Positions 11,520-22,648 of a DNA stretch of 64,000 nt are shown piece by piece. Each line of letters begins with the position of its first letter. The first letter of the stretch is position 1. The translations under genes were made by a program, and so were the position numbers. Below the pieces are notes generated by a model. That model did not search any database, was not told where the DNA came from, and saw only the letters and a list, made by a program, of their open reading frames with translations. The stretch spans positions 10,959,279-11,023,278 of the forward strand of contig NC_092366.1 in assembly GCF_030848805.1 (NCBI RefSeq), given 5' to 3'. The stretch is from Temnothorax longispinosus. Lineage: Eukaryota > Arthropoda > Insecta > Hymenoptera > Formicidae.

Positions 11520-11924
11520 CATATTTTCTGTTCTATTTTGTTTCTTCTTCTTCCTCTTCCTCTATTTCTTTCTCATTCTGCATTCACATTTTTTTTTTAT
11601 TTCTCATTTTTACTTCCGTGTTTTTTCTTACGGCTTCTCCTTTTTTGTTCCTATCTTTTTCCTTCATCCTCCTTCTCATATATTACAGTACTTTCCCGTT
11701 AAACTCTACCTTTCCGTCCCTCTCTCTTTCTCTTACGTTTATTACCACTTTCACTCCCATTCTCATTTTCCTTCTCCTTTTTCCGTTCTTTTCTTTCTTA
11801 TTTTCATTTTTATTTTCCTTGTCATTCTCCTTTTCATTCTTCTTCTTTTCCTTCTTTTTTTCATTCTTATTCTTATTCTCATTCTCATTCTCACTTTCGC
11901 TTTCGTTCTCTCCCTATCCTCTCC

Positions 11925-12011
<87 letters not shown>
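11520..12011. repeat. Polypyrimidine tract ending in (CT)n
   Basis: About 400 bases of almost pure C/T on the + strand, followed by about 85 bases of perfect CT dinucleotides. The long open frame at 11618-12304 is a by-product of low-complexity sequence. Such mirror-type tracts can form triplex DNA. Confidence 0.9.
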
Positions 12012-12014
<3 letters not shown>

Positions 12015-12053
12015 GTGTACCGCGTGGAGGTTGCACGGTCGGATTTACACCTC

Positions 12054-12055
<2 letters not shown>

Positions 12056-12111
<56 letters not shown>

Positions 12112-12199
12112 AGTAGGGATAAGGACCCTACGGCTCGTCACTCCCGTAGTATTTATTGACTTCAAACCCTCTCTGCTATGTGCGTGCGTGCGTGCGTGC

Positions 12200-12254
<55 letters not shown>
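12056..12254. repeat. Two (TG)n microsatellites in a duplicated context
   Basis: A TG tract at about 12056-12110 and a TGCG/TG tract at about 12178-12254 are each followed by a related phrase (AGTAGGGATAAGGACCC and AGCAGAGATAAGGACTCCC). This suggests that tract plus flank was duplicated. Confidence 0.85.
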
Positions 12255-12255
<1 letters not shown>

Positions 12256-12308
12256 CAGCAGAGATAAGGACTCCCTTCTACCGCTTGACAGTGTGGCAAT
12301 TTAAAAAA

Positions 12309-12795
12309 TTGTGCAAATTAGAAATTTGCACTTGGCTTCCTCATAGAGGAAGCTTTAACTTCCGCAAATTTGGAGATATCGATCTATTTCTAATTTTATT
12401 ATATTTTTCAGTCTTTTCCACCCCTATTTCATATATAATTTTTTTAAATTCGGTTGATTAGACTTAGCTTTATACGCGATCAAAATCTCCGAAATTTCAA
12501 ACGTCTGTAACTCCAGAACTAATTAACCAAATCTTAATTAATTATATATGAAATAGAGGTAGAAAAAACTGAAAAATTTAATAGAATTAGATATAGATCG
12601 CTATCTCAAATATTGAGAAAGCTATAGGATAAAACACACTTTTCTAAAAAAAAAAAATTTCAATAAAATCTATACCGGTCAACCGATTTTAATAAAATTT
12701 GAGGAGAACATACTTTCTATGATACTCTATTTGTGTGAAAAATTTCAACCCGGTATCTAAAAAATTGTAGAAGTAGATGCGTGTACAAAAAAATC

Positions 12796-12846
<51 letters not shown>

Positions 12847-12990
12847 CACACACACACACATACATACATACTTCCGGACATTTTTTACTAATACGATTTT
12901 TCGACATTTTTGAACATTCTAAACCTATTTCCATCAAAATCTCGAAAAATTTTTTTTTCACCATCACAAAACTTTCTCTATGAGGAAGCA
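12309..12990. repeat. TTGCTTCCTC-family repeat with (AC)n
   Basis: Shares GTGCAAATTAGAAATTTGCAC, CTTCCTCATAGAGGAAGC and the AATAGAATTAGATAT phrase with the copies at 7.3 kb and 62 kb. An AC microsatellite occupies 12799-12860. Open frames of TH or VC repeats are artefacts of the microsatellite. Confidence 0.6.
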
Positions 12991-13413
12991 ATATAAATAA
13001 ACTATTAAGATATTTCTTAAACTTTTTTTATGTGTAAAACGTACATCATTGATATTGTATTTTAAATTTCAAAATTTTTGACACAAAAAAATTTTTTTAA
13101 TTGTTTAAACAATACTAATTATTTAAATAACAAAAAATCATACTCAAACTGTTAACGGTAATCCCTTCTAACATATAAAAAATTTTGAGTTGTTTGACAT
13201 ACATGCAAAGTTTTATTTTATTGAAAGTTAACTTTTACATCCTTAATAACTAATTGTAAGTATAGTATAACAGCAACAACATCACCAGGCCTATTGTGTA
13301 ATTAAAAGTATTTGAGTAAGTGCGTGTCTGTGTTTGTATGCTGACCTATCTCTATATATACTAGCTGGTTACTCGGGCTTCGCTCCGGAAGACATTGTAA
13401 TAAGACACCAAAT
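12991..13413. other. AT-rich spacer ending in a CTAGCTGGTTAC repeat end
   Basis: Mostly AT-rich. The last ~55 bases before the gap (from about 13360) carry CTAGCTGGTTACTCGGGCTT, a phrase found in reverse orientation at 55335-55362. It appears to be the end of a dispersed repeat, perhaps a SINE or non-LTR element. Confidence 0.5.
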
Positions 13414-13913
13414 NNNNNNNNNNNNNNNNNNNNNNNNNNNNNNNNNNNNNNNNNNNNNNNNNNNNNNNNNNNNNNNNNNNNNNNNNNNNNNNNNNNNNNN
13501 NNNNNNNNNNNNNNNNNNNNNNNNNNNNNNNNNNNNNNNNNNNNNNNNNNNNNNNNNNNNNNNNNNNNNNNNNNNNNNNNNNNNNNNNNNNNNNNNNNNN
13601 NNNNNNNNNNNNNNNNNNNNNNNNNNNNNNNNNNNNNNNNNNNNNNNNNNNNNNNNNNNNNNNNNNNNNNNNNNNNNNNNNNNNNNNNNNNNNNNNNNNN
13701 NNNNNNNNNNNNNNNNNNNNNNNNNNNNNNNNNNNNNNNNNNNNNNNNNNNNNNNNNNNNNNNNNNNNNNNNNNNNNNNNNNNNNNNNNNNNNNNNNNNN
13801 NNNNNNNNNNNNNNNNNNNNNNNNNNNNNNNNNNNNNNNNNNNNNNNNNNNNNNNNNNNNNNNNNNNNNNNNNNNNNNNNNNNNNNNNNNNNNNNNNNNN
13901 NNNNNNNNNNNNN
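13414..13913. other. Assembly gap (500 N)
   Basis: Exactly 500 unknown bases, probably a placeholder for a gap of unestimated size. Open frames running through it are meaningless. Confidence 0.99.
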
Positions 13914-14732
13914 CCCTGTCTAAACTTTGGAGTCGCAAAAAATCCTTTTGATATATGTCTTTTTTATTTAAAAAGAACCTATTCACAAAGTTTCACCTAA
14001 ATCGGAGCATGAACGTTTTCGGAAGAACAGCCTCAATTTTAAATGATTTATAAACCTGCTTGCCCATTTTGTTCTCGGTAGTTAATTTTTATTTTTTAAC
14101 GTGTTATTTATTTTGTTTATTACGTTCCGTTTCTTAATTTTATCTCTTATTTGTTATTATTTTGAAATTTCTCGGTTGTTTCCACCTTGTTTGACCTACA
14201 ATGTTTTGAAATATACATTTGAACTATAATTATGTCAATTTTATTCTGTTACTTGTTACTTTTTTTATTTCAGTTACTGTTTGACAGTTTGGTACAATTA
14301 TTTGAACATGACTTACCATCTTCTGTTTTACCAGAGTTTCGCTTTTACTCTTGTGTTCTCTGGATTCTTTGGATGAGTTGACTTTATCCCATTATTCTAT
14401 CCAATGTTGATTAATTTTTAATTGTTAGTTACGTTTTATCTTGTTACAGGCTAAGATTGTTAGTCAAAATTCGGCTTTTTAACATTGCGTGAAAAGAAAA
14501 TACTATTTTTAGACCAGTTATTCCAGAAATACTGATGTTTCATCCAAGAACGTGGAATTACTTTATTTTACTTTATATTGCATGGTTAAAGATTAAAGAT
14601 GTTCTGGATAGTTAGTCAAAATGCTACGAAGTTAATAAAAATTTAATATCATATTCTGTATTATCTTTCAAAGTTTGGGGCTAAATTTCAAATTGATTCA
14701 CAATTTAGATAAAAAGTTATCAATTTTTGAAT
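13914..14732. other. AT-rich DNA, possibly decayed repeat
   Basis: No intact gene. Phrases such as AAAGTTTCACCTAAATCGGA resemble decayed dispersed repeats, but I cannot assign a family. Confidence 0.4.
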
Positions 14733-14993
14733 ATCAAGAGACACGGTAGTGTCTCGCGCCAAGTACACGCGGAGCGAGACCGACCGTGACTCTTTTACGC
14801 GACGCGACGGGTTACGAGTACCCGAGATGTTGAGATCTCGATAACGAGTGAACGGATCAAGTTCTAAGTAGGCTTGATCGATAGCTTGGGGTCCAATTAG
14901 GGGGGGGTTTCTCTCATAATATTCTGCTACGTGCCCTACGAGCGGAGATATTGCGACGCAAAGTCCAAATGTGAAAATTTTTTATTAAGATAC
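14733..14993. repeat. Direct repeat, left copy (261 bp)
   Basis: Begins ATCAAGAGACACGG, contains a GCGAGACCGACCGTGACTC block and ends TTAAGATAC. It is matched by 16890-17149 in the same orientation with few differences. The ends are not TG...CA, so it is not a typical LTR, although it brackets a repeat array as an LTR would. Confidence 0.8.
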
Positions 14994-14999
14994 GTCGTC

Positions 15000-15238
15000 G
15001 TCGTCGTCGTCGTCTACGTCGACCGCTCTTTATAACATACATGTAACAAACAGAGAACGTCACTTTCACTTTTTCGACACTGGCGGCGCAGGTATCGCCA
15101 GTTTCGATATCGCGCGCGTATTTCGAAATTAGGTCGATAGACTTATCGGTCAGGAGGAAGATTTCTATTTAGGTAAATTAGGTAATATATAATATATATT
15201 GAGTCAACGGAAAAGAAGGTTCTCTACGCTTGGCAGAA
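15000..15238. other. Spacer between direct repeat and array
   Basis: Contains a (CGT)n run and GC-richer sequence than the surroundings, with no ORF. It has no counterpart at the other end of the composite. Confidence 0.4.
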
Positions 15239-16550
15239 AGTGCCGCTAGGGAATTTTTAAGTCGATTCTTATGAATCAAGCTTGAATTCGATGTCTAGGT
15301 ATCCCAGGTTGCCGATGACGAGGTCCAGATAGTGCGCTTCATAGTTTTCGGTGTCCAGGTGTAATAATACGTTGAATTCGATGTCTACGTGTCCCAGGTT
15401 GCCGATGACGAGGTCCACATAGTGCGCTCCGTAGTTTTCGGTGTTTACGTGTATTAATACCTTGAATTCGATGTCCACATGTCCCAGGTTGCCGATGACA
15501 AGATCCAGATAGTGCGCTTCATAGTTTTCGGTGTCCAGGTGTAATAATACGTTGAATTCGATGTCTACGTGTCCCAGGTTGCCGATGACGAGGTCCACAT
15601 AGTGCGCTCCGTAGTTTTCGGTGTCTACGTGTATTAATACCTTGAATTCGATGTCCACGTGTCCCAGGTTGCCGATGACGGGATCCAGATAGTGCGCTTC
15701 ATAGTTTTCGGTGTCCAGGTGTAATCGTACGTTGAATTCGATGTCTAGGTGTCCCAGGTTGCCGATGACGAGGTCCACATAGTGCGCTTCGTAGTTTTCG
15801 GTGTCTACGTGTATTAATACCTTGAATTCGATGTCCACGTGTCCCAGGTTGCCGATGACGGGATCCAGATAGTGCGCTTCATAGTTTTCGGTGTCCAGGT
15901 GTAATCGTACGTTGAATTCGATGTCTAGGTGTCCCAGGTTGCCGATGACGAGGTCCACATAGTGCGCTTCGTAGTTTTTTGGTGTCTACGTGTATTAATA
16001 CCTTGAATTTGATGTCCACGAGTCCCAGGTTGCTGATGACGGGATCCAGATAGTGCGCTTCATAGTTTCGGTGTCCAGGGTAATCGTACGTTGAATTCGA
16101 TGTTTAGGTGTCCCAGGTTGGCGATGACGAAGTCCACATAGTGCGCTTCGTAGTTTTCGGTGTCCAGGTGTAATAATACGTTGAATGCAATGTCTAGGTG
16201 TCCCAGGTTGCCGATGACAATGTCTAGATAGTGAGCTCCGTAGTTTTCGGTGTCTACGTGTATTAATACCTTGAATTCGATGTCTAGGTGTCCCAGGTTG
16301 CCGATGACAAGGTCCACATAGTGCGCTCCGTAGTTGTCGGTGTCTACGTGTATTAATATCTTGAAATTGATGTCTAGGTGTCTCAGGTTGCTGATGACGA
16401 GGTCCAGATAGCGCACTCCGTAGTTTTCGGTGTCTAGATGTAATAATATCTCGAATTCGATGTCTACGTGTCCCAGGTTGCCGATGACAAGGTCCACATA
16501 GTGCGCTTTGTAGTTTTGGTGTCTAGGTGTATTAATAACTTTAAATCTGA
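15239..16550 (-). repeat. 90-bp minisatellite array, minus-oriented arm
   Basis: About fourteen units of 90 bp, arranged mostly as 180-bp dimers. Because 90 is divisible by three, the minus strand reads as 30-residue repeats of the type DLVIGNLGHVDIEFKVLIHV over long open stretches (15269-15958 and 16060-16497), broken by small indels near 15977 and 16068. Most differences between units change the amino acid (Asn/Lys, Glu/Gly, Leu/Val), so there is no sign of purifying selection. I treat it as a repeat, not a gene. Confidence 0.75.
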
Positions 16551-16554
16551 ATGT

Positions 16555-16889
16555 AGGACACGTAGATATCGAATCGAGGTATTAATACACGTAGACACCG
16601 AAAACTACGGAGCGCACTATGTGGACCTCGTCATCGGAAACGTGGAACACCTAGACATCGAATTCAACGTATTATTATACCTGGACACCGAAAACTATAG
16701 AGCGCACTATCTGGAACCCGACATCAGCAACCTGGAACACGTGGACATCGAATTCAAGGTATTAATACACCTGAATACCGAAAACTATGAAGCGCACTAT
16801 GTGAACCTCGTCATCGGCAACCTGGGACACCTAGACATCGAATTCAAGCTTGATTCATAAGAATCGACTTAAAAATTCCTAGCGGCAGA
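16555..16889 (+). repeat. 90-bp minisatellite array, plus-oriented arm
   Basis: About 3.5 units of the same 90-bp repeat in the opposite orientation. Its outer end, AAGCTTGATTCATAAGAATC and CCTAGCGGCAGA, is the inverted copy of the left boundary at about 15236-15290. The whole array is therefore a foldback with very unequal arms. Confidence 0.75.
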
Positions 16890-17149
16890 ATCAAGAGACA
16901 CGGTAGTGTCTCGCGCCAAGTACACGCGGAGCGAGACCGACCGTGACTCTTTTACGCGACGCGACGGGTTGCGAGTACCCGAGATGTTGAGATCTCAATA
17001 AACGAGTGAACGGATCAAGTTCTAAGTAGGCTTGATCGATAGCTTAGGTCCAATTAGGGGGGGGGTTTCTCTTATAATATCCCGCTCCGTGCCTACGAGC
17101 GGAGATATTGCGACGCAAAGCCCAAATGTGAAAATTTTTATTAAGATAC
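16890..17149. repeat. Direct repeat, right copy (260 bp)
   Basis: Partner of 14733-14993, in the same orientation and highly similar. Confidence 0.8.
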
Positions 17150-17573
17150 TTTTCTTCTATCTACTTCTAACGCCGACGTCTTATATGACACTACAAAAAG
17201 GCGTGATATCCGTACAAAATTACCTTTTTCAAAAAAAAGGTAAAAAAATGCGCCAAGTACACGCATAGTAGTGTATATGTTGTTACCTCGAAAAAAAACA
17301 AAGTGGGGTAGTATTATACCTCGAAATAACACCCTGTACATATTGTTTATACAATGCGTAATACTACAAAAAGGCGTATCTGTACAAAATTACCTTTTTA
17401 AAAAAAGGTAAAGAAAGGCGCCAAGTACACGCATAGTAGTGTATATGTTGTTACCTCGAAAAAAAAAAACAGTGGTAGTATTATACCTTAAAAAAATCTA
17501 AGTAACAAGTGGTAGACGAAATCTTTGTATCTTGAAAAATCTCGAAAAAACCTAAACAGTAGTATCTTCACCT

Positions 17574-17577
<4 letters not shown>

Positions 17578-17612
<35 letters not shown>
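17578..17612. repeat. Poly(A) tract
   Basis: About 34 consecutive A residues inside the left side of the palindrome. Confidence 0.9.
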
Positions 17613-17615
<3 letters not shown>

Positions 17616-18169
17616 ATACCTCGAAAAAACCTAAGTAACAAGTGGTGGACGTAATCTTTGTATCTCCAAAAATCTCGAAAAAACCTAAGCAGTATTATTT
17701 TTATTTCCAAAAAATTATTACTCAAGTGATACACATCACAAAATTACGTTACCTTATCAAAAAATGAGTCGCGCTTCAAGTGATCTATTATTACAATTAC
17801 AAAAAAAGAAATGATATCTCTTTTAAATTACAGCGCCAATTACAGAGAACATATATTTTTCGAGATACAAAGATTACGTCTACCACTTGTTACTTAGGTT
17901 TTTTCGAGGTATAATATTACTACTGCTTTTCTTCGATTAGAATAAAAAATTGAATCATGAAGAATTACACAGAGGTAACAGTACAAAATACAAATATTTT
18001 ATTAAAATATTTAAACCAACAAGGGAATACAAGGTATTTAAATACAAAGTTTATATATGTATTTTAAAAGATTTAATCGCATCGCAAAGAATTACAGAGG
18101 TAACAGTACAAAAAATAAAAATATTTTATTAAAGTACATAAATTTTTCTTGTCAAAAAACTTGGCGCTG

Positions 18170-18290
<121 letters not shown>

Positions 18291-18406
18291 TTACAAATGT
18301 AGATATTACTTATTCTATACTTATTCTATACTTAATTCTAATCGCTTTAAAAATCTAAACTTATCTTAACTATCCTATACTTAGTAATAAGCCGCATTAT
18401 TCACCG

Positions 18407-18408
<2 letters not shown>

Positions 18409-18461
<53 letters not shown>
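18409..18461. repeat. (AC)n microsatellite
   Basis: Pure CA tract in the loop of the palindrome. Confidence 0.95.
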
Positions 18462-18462
<1 letters not shown>

Positions 18463-19156
18463 CGCCCACACCCCACTCGCTCGCACATACACACCAGGCT
18501 GACCAAATTTTGAGGTCTAGCAGCGCCAAGTTTTTTGACAAGAAAAATTTATGTATTTTAATAAAATATTTTTATTTTTGTACTGTTACCTCTGTAATTC
18601 TTTGCGATGCGATTAAATCTTTTAAAATACATATATAAACTTTGTATTTAAATACCTTGTATTCCCTTGTTAAGTTTAAATATTTTAATAAAATATTTGT
18701 ATTTTGTACTGTTACCTCTGTGTAATTCTTCATGATTCAATTTTTTATTCTAATCGAAGAAAAGCAGTAGTAATATTATACCTCGAAAAAACCTAAGAAA
18801 CAAGTGGTAGACGTAATCTTTGTATCTCGAAAAATATGTGTTCTCTGTAATTGGCGCTGTAATTTAAAAAGAGATATCATTTCTTTTTTGTAATTGTAAT
18901 AATAGATCACTTGAAGCGCGACTCATTTTTTGATAAGGTAACGTAATTTTGTGATGTGTATCACTTGAGTAATAATTTTTTGGAAATAAAATTAATACTG
19001 CTTAGATTTTTTCGAGATTTTTGGAGATACAAAGATTACGTCCACCACTTGTTACTTAGGTTTTTTCGAGGTATAATACTACTACTTTGTTTTTTTTTTT
19101 TTTTTAGGTAAAGTTCGTTTTACAAAAAGAGTTTTACAGAAAAAAATGTAAACATT

Positions 19157-19373
19157 TGTTAGGATATATCGATGTAACTCGGCACATACAGTGTCCTCTC
19201 TCGAGTACACACATGTATTAGGTATTAGAATCACGTGATACGGCGATGTCACGAACAAGGAGCTCGAGGAAGGAGTCAGCTTACGAGACCTTCGCGCTCG
19301 AATCGCTCAGAATAAAGATTTGTTACTTTTGCATAACTCCGTGAATTCACTCATCCCACACGTAATCCTGTCA
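19157..19373 (+). repeat. Copia-A 5' LTR
   Basis: Starts TGTTAGGATATATCGATG and ends CGTAATCCTGTCA (TG...CA ends). An AATAAAG signal lies near 19311. Confidence 0.95.
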
Positions 19374-19390
19374 GGTTATGGGCCCAGGAT
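19374..19390 (+). other. Copia-A primer-binding site (half tRNA-iMet)
   Basis: GGTTATGGGCCCAGG immediately follows the LTR. This matches the internal initiator-tRNA-Met site used by insect copia elements for first-strand priming. Confidence 0.85.
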
Positions 19391-19495
19391 ACGCATTCGT
19401 CGTAAGGGAGAGTAATCGGTAACGGGAGTTAAGAAATCTGATCGACGAAAGTAAAGCGCGTGAAACGTGGTCGCGTAGTTCGCGTACAAGAAATA

Positions 19496-20310
19496 ATGGC
19501 GGCGTTGAACAGCTTACACAGTATCGATCAAAGCTCAACGATGAGAACTATGAGTCGTGGAAACTGTAGATGAGAAGCATCCTTATCTGCAACGAACTGT
19601 GGGCGTATGCAAGCGGAGCTGAAGTGAAAACCGAGGCAAACCACGTAGAATGGACGAAAAAGGATCAGAAGGCTCTGGCGATGATCATGCTTAGCATGTC
19701 ACGCGGGCAGCTAAATTACATCAAGAAAGCTGAAACGTCGTATGCAGCGTGGATAGAACTCGAACGGATCTACAAGTCAAAGGGCCTCGTTCGGAAAGCA
19801 ACTCTGTACAAACAATTGTACCGAATAAAGAAAGACCCAGATACATCAATGACGAAGTACTTCAACGACTTCACGAGTAAAGCAGAACAATTAACAGGAA
19901 TTAATATCCCCGACGATTTTTATTATCGATTATGTTACTCGGATCATTACTCAAGGAATTTGAAAGTTTCACAGTGGCAATAGAGTCACGTGATAAAATT
20001 TCTAGCGTCAGCAACCTGAAGGTCAAACTGTTCGAAGAAGAAGCCCGGCAATTGGAGAGAGACGGACGTCTTGATAAGGAAAAAAATTAAGAGTGATGGC
20101 AACAACGAAGCGCTGCTCACGAAAGCGACGAAATCAACGAATCTTCGTGCAAACAAAAGTAAGAACAGTTCAAAGCAACAACCGAAATTCACGGGAAAGT
20201 GCTACGAGTGCGGAAAGGTCGGACACAAGGGCGCAGACTGTTATGTGAGAAAGAAACGTGAAGCGAGAAAAACGGACGACGCGATGACGGCAATTGCGTG
20301 TAACGTCGAA
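19496..20310 (+). pseudogene. Copia-A gag remnant (UBN2-type gag with zinc knuckle)
   Basis: The likely start ATG at 19496 is out of frame with the main gag frame, and a TAG stop at 19567-19569 lies just before the open stretch 19570-19983. That stretch holds the copia gag core, with features such as AWIELERIYKSKG and KDPDTSMTKYFNDF. A further frame change occurs near 19970. The later open stretch from 20071 contains one CCHC zinc knuckle, CYECGKVGHKGADC, for binding genomic RNA. It is non-functional as it stands. Confidence 0.85.
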
Positions 20311-21941
20311 GTAAGAAAACCGAATATCTGGTACTTAGATAGTGCGGCTACGAAACACATGTCAAATGAAAGACAGAAATACGGCGTGGTCAACGAGAAC
20401 GCGGAATCAAAAGTCTTCACTGCATCCGGTCAGGTGGATAAAATCGTGCGGTGTCGGTGAAATCGGACTAAACGTAAAACTAAGCGATAAAAAAGTACGA
20501 ATCGGGTGAAGCTAACAAACGCGATTTTTGTGCCTGAACTAAAGAATAATTTAATATCGATTCCGCAAATAACGAAAAACGGTTTCAAAGTGATTTTTGA
20601 TAAGAATAGCGCGGTAATTAAACGTAGTGACGGATCAACGGCGATGGTAGCTGAGAAACGGAACAAGATATACACCGTGAACATCATTGAAGATCGCGCG
20701 TTGCAAACAAGTGCAAACCCCGGAAATCTAGAGAGATGGCAAACGTTTCGGCCACCTCAATTTCGTGGACTTAAAAAGTTTACAGACGAAAGACATGGTT
20801 AAAAGTTTAAATTTGGACGTGAAAAGTGCAAGTGCGGATTGTGTAGTTTGCGCAAAAGGTAAGATTTAGCAAACTTCCTTACAAAAGTTCTGAACACCGT
20901 CAAAACGAAAAACTCGGACTTATACACTTGGACATTTGCGGTCCGATGAATACGGAATCACTTGGCGGCGCAAAATATTTCGCGACATTTATAGGCGATT
21001 ATTCGCGTTACACGGAAACAACGATGCTTCGGCAACGATCGGACGTTTTAACGGCATTCAAAAATTTCAAAAAGCGTGTCGAGAGAAAGGAACCGGGTGC
21101 GTCATAAAACGGTTGAGAACGGACAACGCGAAAGAATATACTTAGAAAGAATTCAAGAAATTTCTCGAAGACGAAGGCATCGCGAGGCAACTCTCCGTCG
21201 AGTAAAATGGCCTCAGCAAAATGGCGTGGCTGAGCGTGCAAACCGTACCCTGGTAGAGATGGCACGATGTCTGATGCTTCAAGCGGAATTGCCAAAATCA
21301 CTGTGGGCAGAAGGCAGAAGCAGTCAACGCTGCTACATTTTTACGGAATAAGAGTCCAACTAAATCGCTCGAAAATAAAACGCCGTACGAGGCATGGTTT
21401 GGCGAAAAACCATACGTTGGATTTTTACGCGTTATCGGAAGCAAGGTAATTGCGTTGAATAAAAACGGGCGAAATAAAAAGTTCGATTCGAAGGGTCTCG
21501 AGTATGTTCTCGTGGGATATTCTCACAAATCAAAAGCTTATCGTCTGTGGCGTCGTGGCACGAAGACAGTCATCAAAGCAAGCGACGTCAGATTTTTCGA
21601 AGGAATCGACGAAGAGGTCACGATCGGCGATGTTTTCCTAAACCTCGATCAAAGAAACGACAACAAGGCGGATGAAGGTAAAGATACCAACGACGACGAC
21701 GATGACGATCAAAACGAAGAAAGAAATCAACAAGAGAACAAAGGACAGGACTCGAACGAAAATACCGTCAAACGTAGTCCAGGTATATAGACTAAAAATT
21801 ATTCGAACTGGAACCCCGGGACGACCAAAGAAAATCTACGCGATACGAAGTCCTATGTCGGACGGCAACATAGAACGGGAAGATCCAACGACGGTTGACG
21901 AAGCACTTAAACGAGACGAAGCAAATTTGTGACTAGAAGCA
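20311..21941 (+). pseudogene. Copia-A protease and integrase remnant
   Basis: The protease motif reads WYLDSAATKHMS, so the usual DSGA box has Ala in place of Gly. Further on come the pre-integrase zinc finger (His of RFGHLNF, Cys of DCVVCAKGK, out of frame with the preceding ORF) and the integrase core: HLDICGPM near 20927, the second Asp in LRTDNAKEY near 21115, and an in-frame stop soon after. The C-terminal domain is recognisable from LEYVLVGYSHKSKAYRLW (21455-21790). At least four frame changes or stops separate these pieces. Confidence 0.8.
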
Positions 21942-22648
21942 ATGGAAAAAGAATATGAAACTTTAATAAGAAACGGAACGTGGTCTTTGGTCCCTCGACC
22001 AAAAAATAAAAAGATTCTTACAAATAGATGGGTTTTCAAAACAAAAAGAGACTCACACGGACAAGTCGTGAAATACAAAGCTCGACTGGTAGCTCGAGGA
22101 CACGCTCAAAAAGCAGAAATCGACTACGAAGAAATATTCGCACCAGTTGCCCGCTACGAAATTATTCGAACTCTCCTCGCAGCAGCGGCCGAAGAAGAAA
22201 TGCACGTACATCACATGGTCGATGGACATCACGTCAGCTTACGTACAGGGAAATCTGTCTGATGAAATCTTTATGGAACTGCCGGAATTGTTTCTACAAG
22301 TTTTGACAACTCCGAAAAAGTATGCAAATTGCATAAACCGCTTTATGGACTTAAACAATCGGCACGTGAGTGGTACAAACGACTGGATGAATTCGTAACT
22401 CAACAAGGAGGACGTCGAAACGAAGCGGACCCCTGTGTATATGTATTTAGCAAAAAGGAAAAACGCGTCATATTGATATTATAGTATACGTGGATGACGT
22501 CGTTCTGGCCTCGAAAGACTTGGAAGAACTAAACATCGTGAAGCAGAAACTAAAATCAGAATTCGAAATCCAGGATCTAGGCCAAATCACTGATATTTTT
22601 GGAATTCACATCGAAAGGGAGGGAGCAACCAAGAAAAATATGTGAACG
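21942..22648 (+). pseudogene. Copia-A reverse transcriptase, first part
   Basis: The open stretch 21942-22262 carries the copia RT start (NGTWSLVPRPKNKKILTNRW, YKARLVARGHAQ). After frame changes the catalytic box YVDDVVLASK is visible near 22487. The sequence breaks off at 22648, where the LTR-like insert begins inside its GAACG target, and resumes at 24703. Confidence 0.85.

Noticed and set aside
11618..12304. 228-residue open frame rich in Leu, Ser and Phe
   Set aside because: Produced by the polypyrimidine tract and microsatellites.
13334..13986. Two 205-residue open frames
   Set aside because: They consist mainly of the N gap.
15269..15958. 229-residue repeat protein on the minus strand
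   Set aside because: It is part of an inverted minisatellite array with indels and mostly amino-acid-changing differences; I list the array as a repeat instead.
14733..17149. LTR retrotransposon based on the direct repeats
   Set aside because: No TG...CA ends, no primer site, no polymerase and no 5-bp duplication were seen.
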